From Rhodopirellula sp. SM50 (GTDB taxonomy: Bacteria; Planctomycetota; Planctomycetia; Pirellulales; Pirellulaceae), in NCBI RefSeq assembly GCF_002289565.1, contig NZ_NTFY01000031.1:62001-126000 (forward strand): DNA of 64,000 nucleotides, given 5' to 3'. Made by a program: the position numbers and the translations under genes. A model generated the notes under the pieces. The model did no database searches. It saw only the letters and a list, made by a program, of their open reading frames with translations, and was not told the origin of the DNA. Positions within the stretch are counted from its first letter, which is position 1; every line of letters begins with the position of its first letter. Positions 7,219 to 17,100 of the stretch are shown in pieces.

Positions 7219-9747
7219 CTAATCGTTGGCGAGTTGTTTAAGGTAGTCGGTGCCGTGTTGCTGATACCACTGAGCCACCGTTTCTAAGTCGCGGCAATTG
7301 ATCAGCATGTCGGCTCCCGGTGCCTGCTCGGAAACAAGCATCTGTGCAAGCCACGAAGCGACCGTGTCTTCTTCCCACCAGTATTCACACTGCTGGTACT
7401 CCGTCGCCCACTTCAAGCCGTGTGCGCCACGCGTGTCAATGACGACGCGAACTGCGGCTAACTGAAGTGCCACGTTGGATTCGTTGAGCTGAAAATGGCT
7501 CGGCTTCAGTTTTTGATGGTCGCCCAACATGGCGAGGGCCACTTCGTACATCGGTGACGTTTCGGTCTTCTGCGAAATGAATCGGGCGGCCGGGGCATAG
7601 TGGAGGTACCCAAGCGCCAATGCAGCAACTTCCGCCTCCGATCGGTTCCCCGCCACACTGTCAAAGCCTTCATTCACATCAATCGTTTCGTCATCTGGAA
7701 CAATGGGCAGATCCACTGTCGCAGTCGGTTCTCCGCGGAGCACACGCATGAGGTGCTCTGCGACACTGTGCAGCCCCAGGCCACCTGCCGTCAACATCCC
7801 AGACCTCCGCACACTCGGATGAGGATCGGTGAGTCCTCGTTTAACGATTTCCAACAAGGCCCCATCACTAAAATCATTGTGATACGATTGAACGTACCGC
7901 TGAGCGTCTATTCGCAGCGGGTAGTAGTGCGAATCCTGCATCACGCCCACGACGGCGTGTCGCAAATCGTTAGGGTTTTCGGGGGCCCAATCCTCTAACG
8001 CGGATCTCCACGATCGCCAGTAGCGTGCCGCCCCACGTCTCGCCCGCCGATCTTCTCCCCGCAGGGCCAACTGGACCGCCAACGCCAACTCGTCCTTATC
8101 GTACTGATTGAGTTCAGCGTCCGCAAACTGCTCGATCCAGTCCAGCTGAGTCCAGCTGTTGTTGTCCGTCCCCAAGATCCGCAGCAAGGCGTTGATCTGG
8201 TCCGCAGTGGAGGAAAAACTCTTTCGCAACAATTCCCCGAACGCTTCGCTCCGCTCTGCAAACGCCTGGGCCACCTCCTCTGGCAAGCCTGACATCGCAC
8301 GTTTGAGCTTGCGGTTCGCAGCCCGTTGCTGCTGTTGTGCCTGCCGGATCTCATCGGCCGGTCCGCTTACGCCACGGTCGTCCAACCATTCCACCAAGAA
8401 TTGCCCACTGCCGGGAGTCAGCATGCCGTCGCCCCACCATCCCTGACTCCAACGCAGGCTTCGGCCATGGTGAAATCCCACCGTCGTCAACAATTCGTCC
8501 CCTAAATAGAAATCCAGAAACGGGTCTCCCTCACACATGCAATGGAATCCGCTCTGCGAGTCGTCGATCTTGATTCCGTCGACCATTTCTTGAATCTCGG
8601 CGGGGTCGTCCGATTCAAACAAAAACTTGCGCGAACTCGCGTCGCTGTCAGCCGCAAAGTGATGGGTGCGGACCACCAGTCGCGTCGCGTCGCTGACCAT
8701 GTTACGCAGAGAATCACCCCAACGATGCATGATCAAGCACTGCGGATTAGCCTTTGCGAATTCGGCGACCTGTTGATTCGAAAGTGGGGTCGATTGAACA
8801 CGAAGGACTTCCAGTGCAAGTTTCTCCGGCAGTCGTTCGACCAAGGTCGCATCGGCATTGACCCATTTCAGGTGTTTCAGACCGGCAAGAGAATCCAAAT
8901 TCGCAATGGCATTCATTGAAACATCAAGCGTCTCCAAACGCCCCAAGTTTGCGACGAATCCCACGTCACGAAGGCGTTCACGTTGGTCTGAAAGATCCAG
9001 ATGCCGCAACTCACGCAGGGAGGACAGCGATCCTGTGTTCTCAAGTTGGTGGCGGAGAACGGTCAGGCCTTCCAGTTTCTTGCAATTGGACAGCAACTTG
9101 AAGTCGAACGTCAGCTTTGGATCGCCGTTGAGTTCAAAATACCGTAGCTCCGTGAGTGACTTCAATCGTCCCACCTTTGTGATCTGGCCCTCGGAAGAAT
9201 TGAAGAGAACACGCAAATAGCGGGTTTCTCGGGGAAGAGGCGGCAGCGGATTGGTGGTTCCTCGGCGCCAATCCTGAGTGACGGTGAGTAACGTTTTTTC
9301 ACAGTCGATCGCTTTCAGCTGTTGCTCAATCTCATCGGACCAGGCTTCCACGAGGACGCCCCACAACCCGGCGATCTCCTCTTGCGACATCGACGAAAGG
9401 GGATTTCGAAGTATGGTTTGATCACCACTGCCAGTCCAGTGGATCCGCACGGCGATCACCTGATTTCGATCCCCCAGTTCCGCTCGCAGTTTTCCGTCGT
9501 CCGTCCAGGATGCCTTGATCGGTAGAGGTTGCCCCGCGGGAACGCGTACCGAATGCGAGATCCATCCTGAATCTGACGCTTCTCTGGTGCTGGACAACGA
9601 CACCGCAGCGGCGGGATTGTCGATGGGGACGCTCCGCTGATCACGAGGCGGCCAAGACAATGTCGACACGTCGGTTTCCGCCGTCCAGGATGAAGACTGA
9701 CCACCGAGCACAAACACCAGCCCCAGAAGGAAGGACCGAACACGCAT
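7219..9747 (-). CDS. Secreted leucine-rich-repeat and HEAT-repeat protein
   Basis: The 842-residue product starts MRVRSFLLGLVFVLGGQSSS, a Sec signal peptide. I chose the ATG at 9747 because AGAGGA lies about 8 bases upstream and the signal begins there; a longer frame to 9813 has neither. Residues about 195-330 carry internalin-like leucine-rich repeats ('LRELRHLDLSDQ', 'LGRLETLDVSMNAIANLDSL', 'LKHLKWVNADATL'). About 580-670 carries HEAT-like helical repeats ('LLEIVKRGLTDPHPSVRRSG'). Both are protein-binding scaffolds, so an extracytoplasmic interaction role is inferred. No catalytic motif is seen. Confidence 0.75.
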   Translation of the reverse strand: MRVRSFLLGLVFVLGGQSSSWTAETDVSTLSWPPRDQRSVPIDNPAAAVSLSSTREASDSGWISHSVRVPAGQPLPIKASWTDDGKLRAELGDRNQVIAVRIHWTGSGDQTILRNPLSSMSQEEIAGLWGVLVEAWSDEIEQQLKAIDCEKTLLTVTQDWRRGTTNPLPPLPRETRYLRVLFNSSEGQITKVGRLKSLTELRYFELNGDPKLTFDFKLLSNCKKLEGLTVLRHQLENTGSLSSLRELRHLDLSDQRERLRDVGFVANLGRLETLDVSMNAIANLDSLAGLKHLKWVNADATLVERLPEKLALEVLRVQSTPLSNQQVAEFAKANPQCLIMHRWGDSLRNMVSDATRLVVRTHHFAADSDASSRKFLFESDDPAEIQEMVDGIKIDDSQSGFHCMCEGDPFLDFYLGDELLTTVGFHHGRSLRWSQGWWGDGMLTPGSGQFLVEWLDDRGVSGPADEIRQAQQQQRAANRKLKRAMSGLPEEVAQAFAERSEAFGELLRKSFSSTADQINALLRILGTDNNSWTQLDWIEQFADAELNQYDKDELALAVQLALRGEDRRARRGAARYWRSWRSALEDWAPENPNDLRHAVVGVMQDSHYYPLRIDAQRYVQSYHNDFSDGALLEIVKRGLTDPHPSVRRSGMLTAGGLGLHSVAEHLMRVLRGEPTATVDLPIVPDDETIDVNEGFDSVAGNRSEAEVAALALGYLHYAPAARFISQKTETSPMYEVALAMLGDHQKLKPSHFQLNESNVALQLAAVRVVIDTRGAHGLKWATEYQQCEYWWEEDTVASWLAQMLVSEQAPGADMLINCRDLETVAQWYQQHGTDYLKQLAND

Positions 9748-9853
9748 ACGAGATCCTCTCGGTTTCGAAATTAGAGAACGGGAAGACGGATCGCAGTGCA
9801 CCGTAAAATGCAATGAGCAATCAGCCCTAGTGCTTCATCCAGATTTAATTTTC

Positions 9854-9947
9854 GGGTTGCGTTTGTCGAGCGGAAAAGGGGTCTGGTACCAAAAACCAAA
9901 TGGCCCGCAGGGTGCTTCGCATTTTTTGTACCTGACCCCTTTTCCGC
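9854..9947 (-). repeat. 94-bp GGTACC-palindrome element, copy 2 (inverted)
   Basis: This is the reverse complement of 116-209, with the arms GGTACCAAAAACC and its partner around 9894-9932, the outer CGGAAAAGGGG/CCCCTTTTCCGC arms, and the one-sided GGGTTGCGTTTG tail. One arm has lost a base of the GGTACC palindrome (TTTTTTGTACC). It lies in the 350-bp gap between the LRR/HEAT start and the DUF1552 gene end. Bases 9960-10095 hold only GC-rich sequence with short repeats (GCGAGCGAGCGAGG) and no gene. Confidence 0.75.
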
Positions 9948-10100
9948 GGCACCCCAAGTTTAAAAGTTGACGAAGCCCTAGTGTACCCAACACGCGAGCG
10001 AGCGAGGCCGATGCACGGGCCCGATGCGAACGGCCACTCGGCCATCGGCTGCTGATCTCTCGACACGTGGGCTTTCGATGAACTGAATGGAGCGAGGCGT

Positions 10101-11363
10101 TTAGGCCGATGTCGTCGTCAGCCCGGAAAGGGGGCCCGTCGCGGAGTTGAACGTGTCCACTTCGATGCCCAATCGCTGCAGCATGCTCACGTAGAGGTTG
10201 CAGAGTGGGGGCGCATGACTGGAGTCGAATGCCAGGTGACTGCCATGTCGGAATCCGCCCCCTGCGAGCAGGATCGGCAAATTGTTGGTGGAATGACTGC
10301 TCGCGTCGCCGAGATTGCTGCCCAAATAGACCATGGTCCGTTCGAGCAACGTCGCATCGCCTTCCCGTGACCGCCTCAATTTGACGATCAGGTCATGAAA
10401 GACTTTTAAACATTCACGTTCGACAATTCGCAATTGCTCAAGTTTCCCTGGGTCTTTGCCGTGATGCGATAAGTCATGATGCCCCAGCGACACACCTTCA
10501 ATCGGTGGAGGGCTTGTCGTGCCGGACAGCATGATGGTGATCAACCGAGTCGAATCGGTTTGAATCGCCAGATGGGTGAGGTCAAACAACAGCCTGGTCC
10601 GACCGATCAGATCGCTTTTGTTGGCAATGTCTCGTGGTTGCTCGGCATCGACGGTTGGCTTCGGCGTCTTCACCCATTGCTCATCGATTACCAATCGCCG
10701 TTCCAAGTCTCGAATACTTTCCAGGTATTCATCAAGCGTGTTGCGGTCCTGCTTGCCGAGCGTCTTGCGCATCGATTTAGCTTGATCGCGGACGTCATCC
10801 AAGACGCTGCGGCGTTCCCGAAGGTCAGACAACTTGGCCTGGACCTGTTTTTGATTTCCTTCCAAAAACATGTCGGCGAACAACCGAGACGGAGAGTTGT
10901 GAGCCGGCACGCGGGCACCCGTTCGCGTCCAGGAAAGCCCCAGTCCCTGTCCGGAAAGTGTGAGGCTGGCGAAGCGGGTTTGGTCGCCGATGTACTGCGC
11001 CGCCAACTGGTCGACCGAGATGCCATTTCGTATCCCCGGCTGGCCGGCTCCAGGAACACCGGTCAAGAACCCGTCGATGGCTTGGTGCCCGCCGTTGATT
11101 CCCGCCAGCCCGGAAATGACGGTGAAATCGTCACGGTACTCGCGAAGCAAGTTCAGGTAGGGCGACAGCGCGTAATTCTTGCCCGATTGCTTGGGAAAGA
11201 AATCACCGGGATAAAACCCAAGCGGGGCGCAGATGCAGACCATCCGGCGTGGCGTGGCCGTCGCGGCACCGCCGCGTGCCTGTTTGGAGCCAAAAACGTC
11301 GAGTGACGGCAGTGCCAGTGAGACGCCGGCGGCGCGAAATATTCGTCTGCGGGAGACTTGCAT
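10101..11363 (-). CDS. DUF1552 family protein
   Basis: The 420-residue product starts MQVSRRRIFRAAGVSLALPS, a Tat-like twin-arginine signal. It continues with the DUF1552 pattern: RMVCICAPLGFYPGDFFP, 'GINGGHQAIDGFLTG', 'SVDQLAAQYIGDQTRFASL', 'GHHDLSHHGKD', 'GSNLGDASSHSTNNLPILLAGGG'. In planctomycetes this family is nearly always encoded next to a DUF1592-type cytochrome protein, and its biochemistry is unsettled. The start at 11363 lies 4 bases after the stop of that partner, so the two are co-transcribed. An in-frame extension upstream would overlap the partner and was rejected. Confidence 0.9.
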   Translation of the reverse strand: MQVSRRRIFRAAGVSLALPSLDVFGSKQARGGAATATPRRMVCICAPLGFYPGDFFPKQSGKNYALSPYLNLLREYRDDFTVISGLAGINGGHQAIDGFLTGVPGAGQPGIRNGISVDQLAAQYIGDQTRFASLTLSGQGLGLSWTRTGARVPAHNSPSRLFADMFLEGNQKQVQAKLSDLRERRSVLDDVRDQAKSMRKTLGKQDRNTLDEYLESIRDLERRLVIDEQWVKTPKPTVDAEQPRDIANKSDLIGRTRLLFDLTHLAIQTDSTRLITIMLSGTTSPPPIEGVSLGHHDLSHHGKDPGKLEQLRIVERECLKVFHDLIVKLRRSREGDATLLERTMVYLGSNLGDASSHSTNNLPILLAGGGFRHGSHLAFDSSHAPPLCNLYVSMLQRLGIEVDTFNSATGPLSGLTTTSA

Positions 11364-11367
11364 CAGT

Positions 11368-13887
11368 TTACTTGTACCGAAAGAGTTCGCTTTGAATGAT
11401 CTCGTGCACCAAAGAGCGGAATCCGTAATCTTGGCCGCGTATCGCTTCCACCATGGATTCAATTTTGGGGCGGTCGGCCGCCGTGGGGGCCACACCGATT
11501 GCGTATGTCAGCAGCTTTTCCGTTAAGGCGCGGGCGATCTGATCGTTGTCGGCCAGGATCAATCGCTTGTACTGGTCGATGTTGTCGAACCGCCGGCCAT
11601 CGGACAACACATCGGAAGCGTCGACCGGTGGGCCGTGCTTGTAACGCATTCGCTGGCCGTCGATGTGCACGGGCGTTCCTTCGCCGATGCTGCGGTAGCG
11701 GTCTCGCCAGCCACCGATGACATCGAAGTTCTCTAACGCAAACCCGGGCGGATCGATCAAGACGTGACAGACTGCGCAGGCGTCGACCCGTCGATGCCTG
11801 GCCAGTTGCTCACGAATCGTCGTCGCTCCGCGAATGTCAGGTTCGACCGCCTCGATGCCCGCCGGCGGTCTCGGAGTGGGTGTGCCGAGCAACGAATCAA
11901 GCACCCATGCACCGCGCACGATCGGCGAAGTCGTCGTCCCGTTTGCGGTCACCTTCAAGATCGCAGCCATCGTCATCACTCCGCCACGGTGAAGATTCTC
12001 GGGAAGGGAAACCTTGCGGAACTCCAAACCCGTTACATCCGGCACTCCGTAATGTTCCGCCAAACGGTTGTTGAGGAAACTGAATTCGGAGTCGACAAAC
12101 TGCGTCAGGCTGAGGTTATTGTTCAGCACCTCCTCAAAAAACAAATGAACCTCCTTGATCATTGATGCTCGCAGAAGTTCGTCATATTCGGGATAAAGCT
12201 GGCGGTCCGGCAGTGTGGCGTCGATTTCGCGAAGTCGGAGCCATTGCCCGGCAAAGTTTTCGGTGAACGCCTTGGCCTTCTCATCTTTCAGCATCCGTTC
12301 GACCTGCTCGCGCAGCACGTCCGGTCGACTCAACTGGGCTTGTTCGGCTAATTGCAACAGTTCCTCGTCCGGCATCGAACTCCAAAGAAAGTAGGACAGG
12401 CGGCTGGCCAACGAAAACTCATCCAGCTGCCCGAACCGCTTCGAGCCGCGCGCCGTTTCGCCGCTTGCGATGGGGCGAACCTGCTCGTGAAGGAACAGGA
12501 AATGGGGCGAAACGAGCACCGCCTTCAAACCGACACGCAACGCCCGCTCGAAGGAAGCACCTTGTCCCAGCTTGTTCTGGATACGCCCGAGCAGGAGCTC
12601 GATTTCAGTTTCCGTCGGCGGTCGACGAAAGGCGCGTCTCGCAAAACCGCGGAGAATTCTCTCTGCATCCTTCAGTGGATCTTGCGACACGACTTCGCGG
12701 CGTTCGGTTCCGTCCGAGAGAGGCTGCTGTGGAAGATCGCCGACTAATAATCGATAACTCGGTGGCGGCCAGGAATCGATCAACGGACCTTCCACTTCGA
12801 GCCACTGCAATACCAATCCGGGACCTTTGTAATTCGCCGCACCGCCTTGACGCACTAAATCACGTGGCCGAACGTTGGTATCAACGAGCAACCGAATGTT
12901 CCGCCGGGCCTCCATCTCGGTCACGAATTCGACGACCGTCGGTGGGCCGGGTGGGACTTCAAAGTAGTCGATCAGGTAAGGTGGATCGCCCAGGTTGTCA
13001 CTTCCTCCATTAAGATGAAAACGTACAGGCTGGTCGGTTTGATAGGCGTAGGCTGAAATGCGAAATCGATACCTTCCAGGGAATCGCGTGAAGCAATTCC
13101 AAAACACGATTTGGATATTCGATGCCAGATCGGATGCAAAAATTGCCACTCCGTCGTCGAGATGGCGATAGACATCTTTCCGCCGCGTCACGGCTTCGGA
13201 CTTGGGGTCAAATCGCCGATCCAGGATCCACGGTCTTGGGCCGTTGGCAAACGCGGCATCCAACGCGATGTTGGCCGCTTCCAGGTAGGCGGCTAGCTGA
13301 TACGAGGAAAAGTGCAGCGATTGAGCGTCTGTATCAAAACCACCCACAACCGAATCGTCCGGCAACACTCCCTCCAAGTCGACATCGACCTGAAGAAGGT
13401 CACGGACGGTGTTTAAATATTCCGTTTGGTTCAATCGCCGCATGACGGCACGACCGTCTGTCATGTTGCGAATGTTTTCGGCGTCGACAATTTGCCTGTC
13501 AATCCAATCAAGCAGTTGCTCCGCTTCCTGTGCGTCTGGACGATGCTCGCGAGGAGGAGGCATTGTGCCGGCCCTGAGTTGCTCGGCAACCTTCAGCCAC
13601 TGCTTTCGATTGTCCGTCTTGCCAAAATCGTTTGATAGCGATGCGACGTCGAAGCTCCCCTCCGGTTCAGCGCCCGAATGACACGTCGAACAGTACCGCT
13701 TGAAAAAGGTTTGACTTGCTTCATCAGTCGTTGCGGCGATGGATTCGCCATGCGATCCGGACACGAGCCCCCCGGCGAAAACAAGCATCACCACCATCGT
13801 GTAATAGGTGACGTCCAAAATAGACAACTCCGAAACGTGGACGCTACTGACTGACAACGTAAGCGATCGATCGACAACCGCGCTCAA
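11368..13887 (-). CDS. DUF1592/DUF1588/DUF1585/DUF1587/DUF1595 planctomycete cytochrome-type protein
   Basis: The 839-residue product has an N-terminal hydrophobic segment (MVVMLVFAGGLVSG, residues 31-44) for export. A c-type haem motif, CSTCH, lies at 66-70, followed by 'AGTMPPPREHRPD'. The DUF1587 segment 'MRRLNQTEYLNTVRDLLQVDV' and a beta-rich middle domain follow. The DUF1595/1592 region contains 'RAFRRPPTETEI' and 'FSLASRLSYFLWSSMPDEEL'. DUF1588 contains a second CxxCH (DACAVCHVLIDPPGFALENF), and DUF1585 is at the C-terminus. Such proteins are exported haem proteins probably involved in polymer oxidation or electron transfer; the substrate is unknown. It is the first gene of the pair with DUF1552. 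Confidence 0.92.
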   Translation of the reverse strand: MSAVVDRSLTLSVSSVHVSELSILDVTYYTMVVMLVFAGGLVSGSHGESIAATTDEASQTFFKRYCSTCHSGAEPEGSFDVASLSNDFGKTDNRKQWLKVAEQLRAGTMPPPREHRPDAQEAEQLLDWIDRQIVDAENIRNMTDGRAVMRRLNQTEYLNTVRDLLQVDVDLEGVLPDDSVVGGFDTDAQSLHFSSYQLAAYLEAANIALDAAFANGPRPWILDRRFDPKSEAVTRRKDVYRHLDDGVAIFASDLASNIQIVFWNCFTRFPGRYRFRISAYAYQTDQPVRFHLNGGSDNLGDPPYLIDYFEVPPGPPTVVEFVTEMEARRNIRLLVDTNVRPRDLVRQGGAANYKGPGLVLQWLEVEGPLIDSWPPPSYRLLVGDLPQQPLSDGTERREVVSQDPLKDAERILRGFARRAFRRPPTETEIELLLGRIQNKLGQGASFERALRVGLKAVLVSPHFLFLHEQVRPIASGETARGSKRFGQLDEFSLASRLSYFLWSSMPDEELLQLAEQAQLSRPDVLREQVERMLKDEKAKAFTENFAGQWLRLREIDATLPDRQLYPEYDELLRASMIKEVHLFFEEVLNNNLSLTQFVDSEFSFLNNRLAEHYGVPDVTGLEFRKVSLPENLHRGGVMTMAAILKVTANGTTTSPIVRGAWVLDSLLGTPTPRPPAGIEAVEPDIRGATTIREQLARHRRVDACAVCHVLIDPPGFALENFDVIGGWRDRYRSIGEGTPVHIDGQRMRYKHGPPVDASDVLSDGRRFDNIDQYKRLILADNDQIARALTEKLLTYAIGVAPTAADRPKIESMVEAIRGQDYGFRSLVHEIIQSELFRYK

Positions 13888-14028
13888 GCGATTGCCTCTC
13901 TCGATTCTATCCAGAAAGTCGTCTCGGGTGTCGTGATACCAGGGGCCGGATCTGCAAGGTTGCCGTCAGCCGCAGTCTCGTGGCGTTTTTCCGTCTTCTA
14001 ACGTCGCGTCCGTTTGGGCTGCGGAGAA

Positions 14029-14095
14029 TGGTCAAGCAATTGGATGGTCTCAAGATGTTGACGCCTGAGGAGGCATTGCCGCGAGGTAGCTCCGA
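14029..14095. repeat. Degenerate intergenic palindrome-family copy
   Basis: Tandem units GGTCAAGCAATTGGAT and GGTCTCAAGATGTTGA are followed by a loop-like stretch (GAGGAGGCATTGCCGCGAGGTAGCTCC). That stretch aligns with the loop of the copies at 3806, 5381 and 32652 without indels in the ~35-base core. The right arm is missing because the kinase gene begins to end here (stop at 14103). The remaining 13888-14028 shows nothing recognisable. Confidence 0.45.
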
Positions 14096-14102
14096 TTCTC
14101 TG

Positions 14103-17100
14103 TTAACGAACCTGTGCACGCCACTTCTCGAGCAGGTCTCGGTCACGGGCGACCGTCTGCTCGTCGGTTGCTACCGATTCGAATTCCGTCTGAATTTCGA
14201 GAGCGCGCGTCATGGCGGCGATAGCGTCTGCCCAACGTGCCTCGCGTGCCAGTGCAAGCGACTTGTTTCGGTAGAGCCAATACCATTGGCTTGAATACGC
14301 CTTGTGGGAAAGGGCTGGATCGGCAGCTGATTCCGCCTCTTCGAGTCGTTCGGCTTCGTTGCGGTAAGCGTCGATCGCACCCTCATTCTCTTGAAACTGA
14401 AAGTTCAGCAAATCGCCCAGCAAGTGGTGAATGTGGCTTCCTTGCACGATCCCTGCGGTCGAACGTGGCGGCTGATGCTGAAGGCTCTTGGACAGCGCGG
14501 CCAAGAGCAACCGTTGCGCCTCGACCTGTTTGACACGGCTCAATTCCTGGTTGAGCTGCAACGCAGCATCAAGAAGGTGTTCAACGGCGTCTTCGGTGGA
14601 GTCGAAAAATGGTCGTCCGCCAATGCGGTCAACTTGTTCGGACAGGTCTCGAACGCGACGAAGTACCCGATCGCGATCGATCGAGTCGATTTGAATCCAT
14701 TGAGTCAACTGGTTGCACTTGTAACGCCACTGACGGGGATGGACTCGGTCTCGCCTCTGCCGTCCGACACGGAGCATCGCGCTGACCGCATCGATCGGAC
14801 TGACTGATTCGATCGGACCGGTGGGCCTCGGCGTGATTTCATCGCCGGCAAATCCGCTTTGCAGCAATTTTTCCCGGACCGCAACCAAATCCCAGACTGC
14901 GATGTCGCCGCCGTCCAATCCATAGGCGACGTGACGACCATCGCGGCTCCAGGTCGCCGACGTGATCGCGTTGTTCCAGTCGGGCAGTTGAACAACGGGA
15001 TGGAAATCCGCAGTCCGAATCAGCTGTCGACCACAAAAAATCTGCCGTCGATCCGGCGAAAGCAAGACTGGCGGTTGCAAGTGACGGCCTTGGGGGAGGA
15101 CCACTTCGTTCGTGTCCAGATTCCAAAGGTGCGCGTCGTCGGCAACGAAAAGCAAGCGAGTCTCATCAAGAAAAGCAAGCGAGTCGGGACCGGTGCGGCG
15201 TTCCGTCTGCAGGACCCGCGGAACGCCGGGCCGTTCGACATCGTCGACCACGATAGCGTTATTCGAAGCGAAGGCGATTCGACGCCCCGAAGGACTGAGC
15301 GTTGCAGGTTTGCGAGCGTCCGGATGGATCTGCAACGGTTCCAATTCCCAATGCACCTGTTTCGGGTGAGATGTGGATTCGGATGCTGTTCCGGCGGTGG
15401 CTTTCGAGTGGACGCGCCAGGCGCGAGACTGACCGGCGAAATTGCCCACCGCCAAAAGCATCTCGCCCGAATCGGAGAAGACGATTCGCGAGGGCGTGTC
15501 ACGACAATCTCCCTCGGCAACCAGCACACCGGTCCGAACATCCCAAAGTTGCAATCGACGATTCCAGGCAGCCAGCAGTGCTCCGTCGGGGCTGAAGGTG
15601 GACGCCGAGCCGATGAACTCAAACTCGAGTTCGCCGGTTTCCACATTCCAGACCTTGGTTTCGTTCCCGCCGTAGAAGCGTCCCGTCGAAAGTAAGAGTT
15701 GCCCATCGGGGCTCAGGCAAACCGTCTCAACAATCAGGTTGTGAGCGCTGAGGCGCGTTCTTTGATCGCCCTGCAACGTTGCGACGCGAGGTCGGCGATC
15801 GCCGATCCAAACAGCGTTTCGTCCGTCGGAAGAAAGAGACACGGATGAACGGTCATTGTCGGCAGCGAACGTGACAATCGGCTGACCGTAGCGGGCTGAA
15901 AGCCAAACCGTTTCGGTGGGTGTGCGCACGAGGACGTCGCCATCGCTGCCGACGAACGAAACGACGGTGCATCTGCCCAGTTCGTCATGTTTTGCGATCC
16001 GCTCGCCGCTGCCGACCGCAAACACTTCGACTCCGAAATAGCCGCCGCACGCGATAAATCTGCCGGTAGGACTGAGCCTCACATTTTGTAAGGCACCGAC
16101 ACTTGCGTTGATCGATTGGACAAGTTGATCGGTGTGCAGGTCGTAGACCTGTAGGTCGTCGTCGATCGATTTCTCATCAAGCCACGAACGCCCCAAGGCC
16201 AGGAAGTCGTTGCTCAGGTCGAATCGCGGCGACGCAGGGATGGCGGTTTGCCGAATGGGAAATTCACGCTTCGGATCGAATGATACGATCGAAAAATGGA
16301 TGTCATCAAGCCCTTCGACTCGACGCTGCGGATCTGAGACCGCTGCGCCGCCTCCCCGCGTGTGCCAAACGGTCGGATCAAGTAAATGCGATGATGCCGA
16401 TTGCAACCCGACGATGTGTCGAGCATCCGGCGACACCTCGATGCCGAAAAAGCCGTCCGGCAGATTCGGCGGATCCCATTGCTCGGCCCGCGAGTACGAT
16501 CGACCATCCCAGAACCAATGGCTGATTTCGGATCCTCCTCGGCCGATCGCCCGCAGGTACCGTGTCGCCCCATCGCCGAACGAAAGATCGACATCAATTC
16601 TCGTGATCGGAATCGACATCACTTGGGCTTCGAAAACTTTCGTTTCACTTTCTAAATCAAACGCGACCAGCATCCCGTTCTCAAGCCCGACGACTAAATG
16701 ATTGCGTTGGGAAGAAACATTGGCGGTTGTGATTTCCGCGTCTAAATTCTCCAAGACAACGGGGGCTCTCGCGCCCACGTACCCGAGGCTGCTGACCAGC
16801 AACTGTCGCAACTGTTGAAGATCTTTCGCATCTGTGTCGAGCGACTTCGCCTTGGCAACCAACTGTTCGATCCGCTGCCCATAGCCGACGGGCCGCACTT
16901 GACTCAGGTATTCAGCTTCATTGGTAAACGCACGGTACAGCGATTGAACCGTTTGGCCACGCGAACGCTTGAGATCGGTCAGGGAGCGATTGAGCTGTCT
17001 TTGGTACCAGACGCTTCCGACAACCAAGGTGAATGCCGCAAGTAAACAGCAGCAGGTGAGGGCAGCCACAGCGGGATGGCGTCGCGACCACTTCCAAACG

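Noticed and set aside
10101-11495. Longer start for the DUF1552 protein (11495)
   Set aside because: It would overlap the DUF1592 gene by over 120 bases and lacks the Tat-like start that occurs at 11363.
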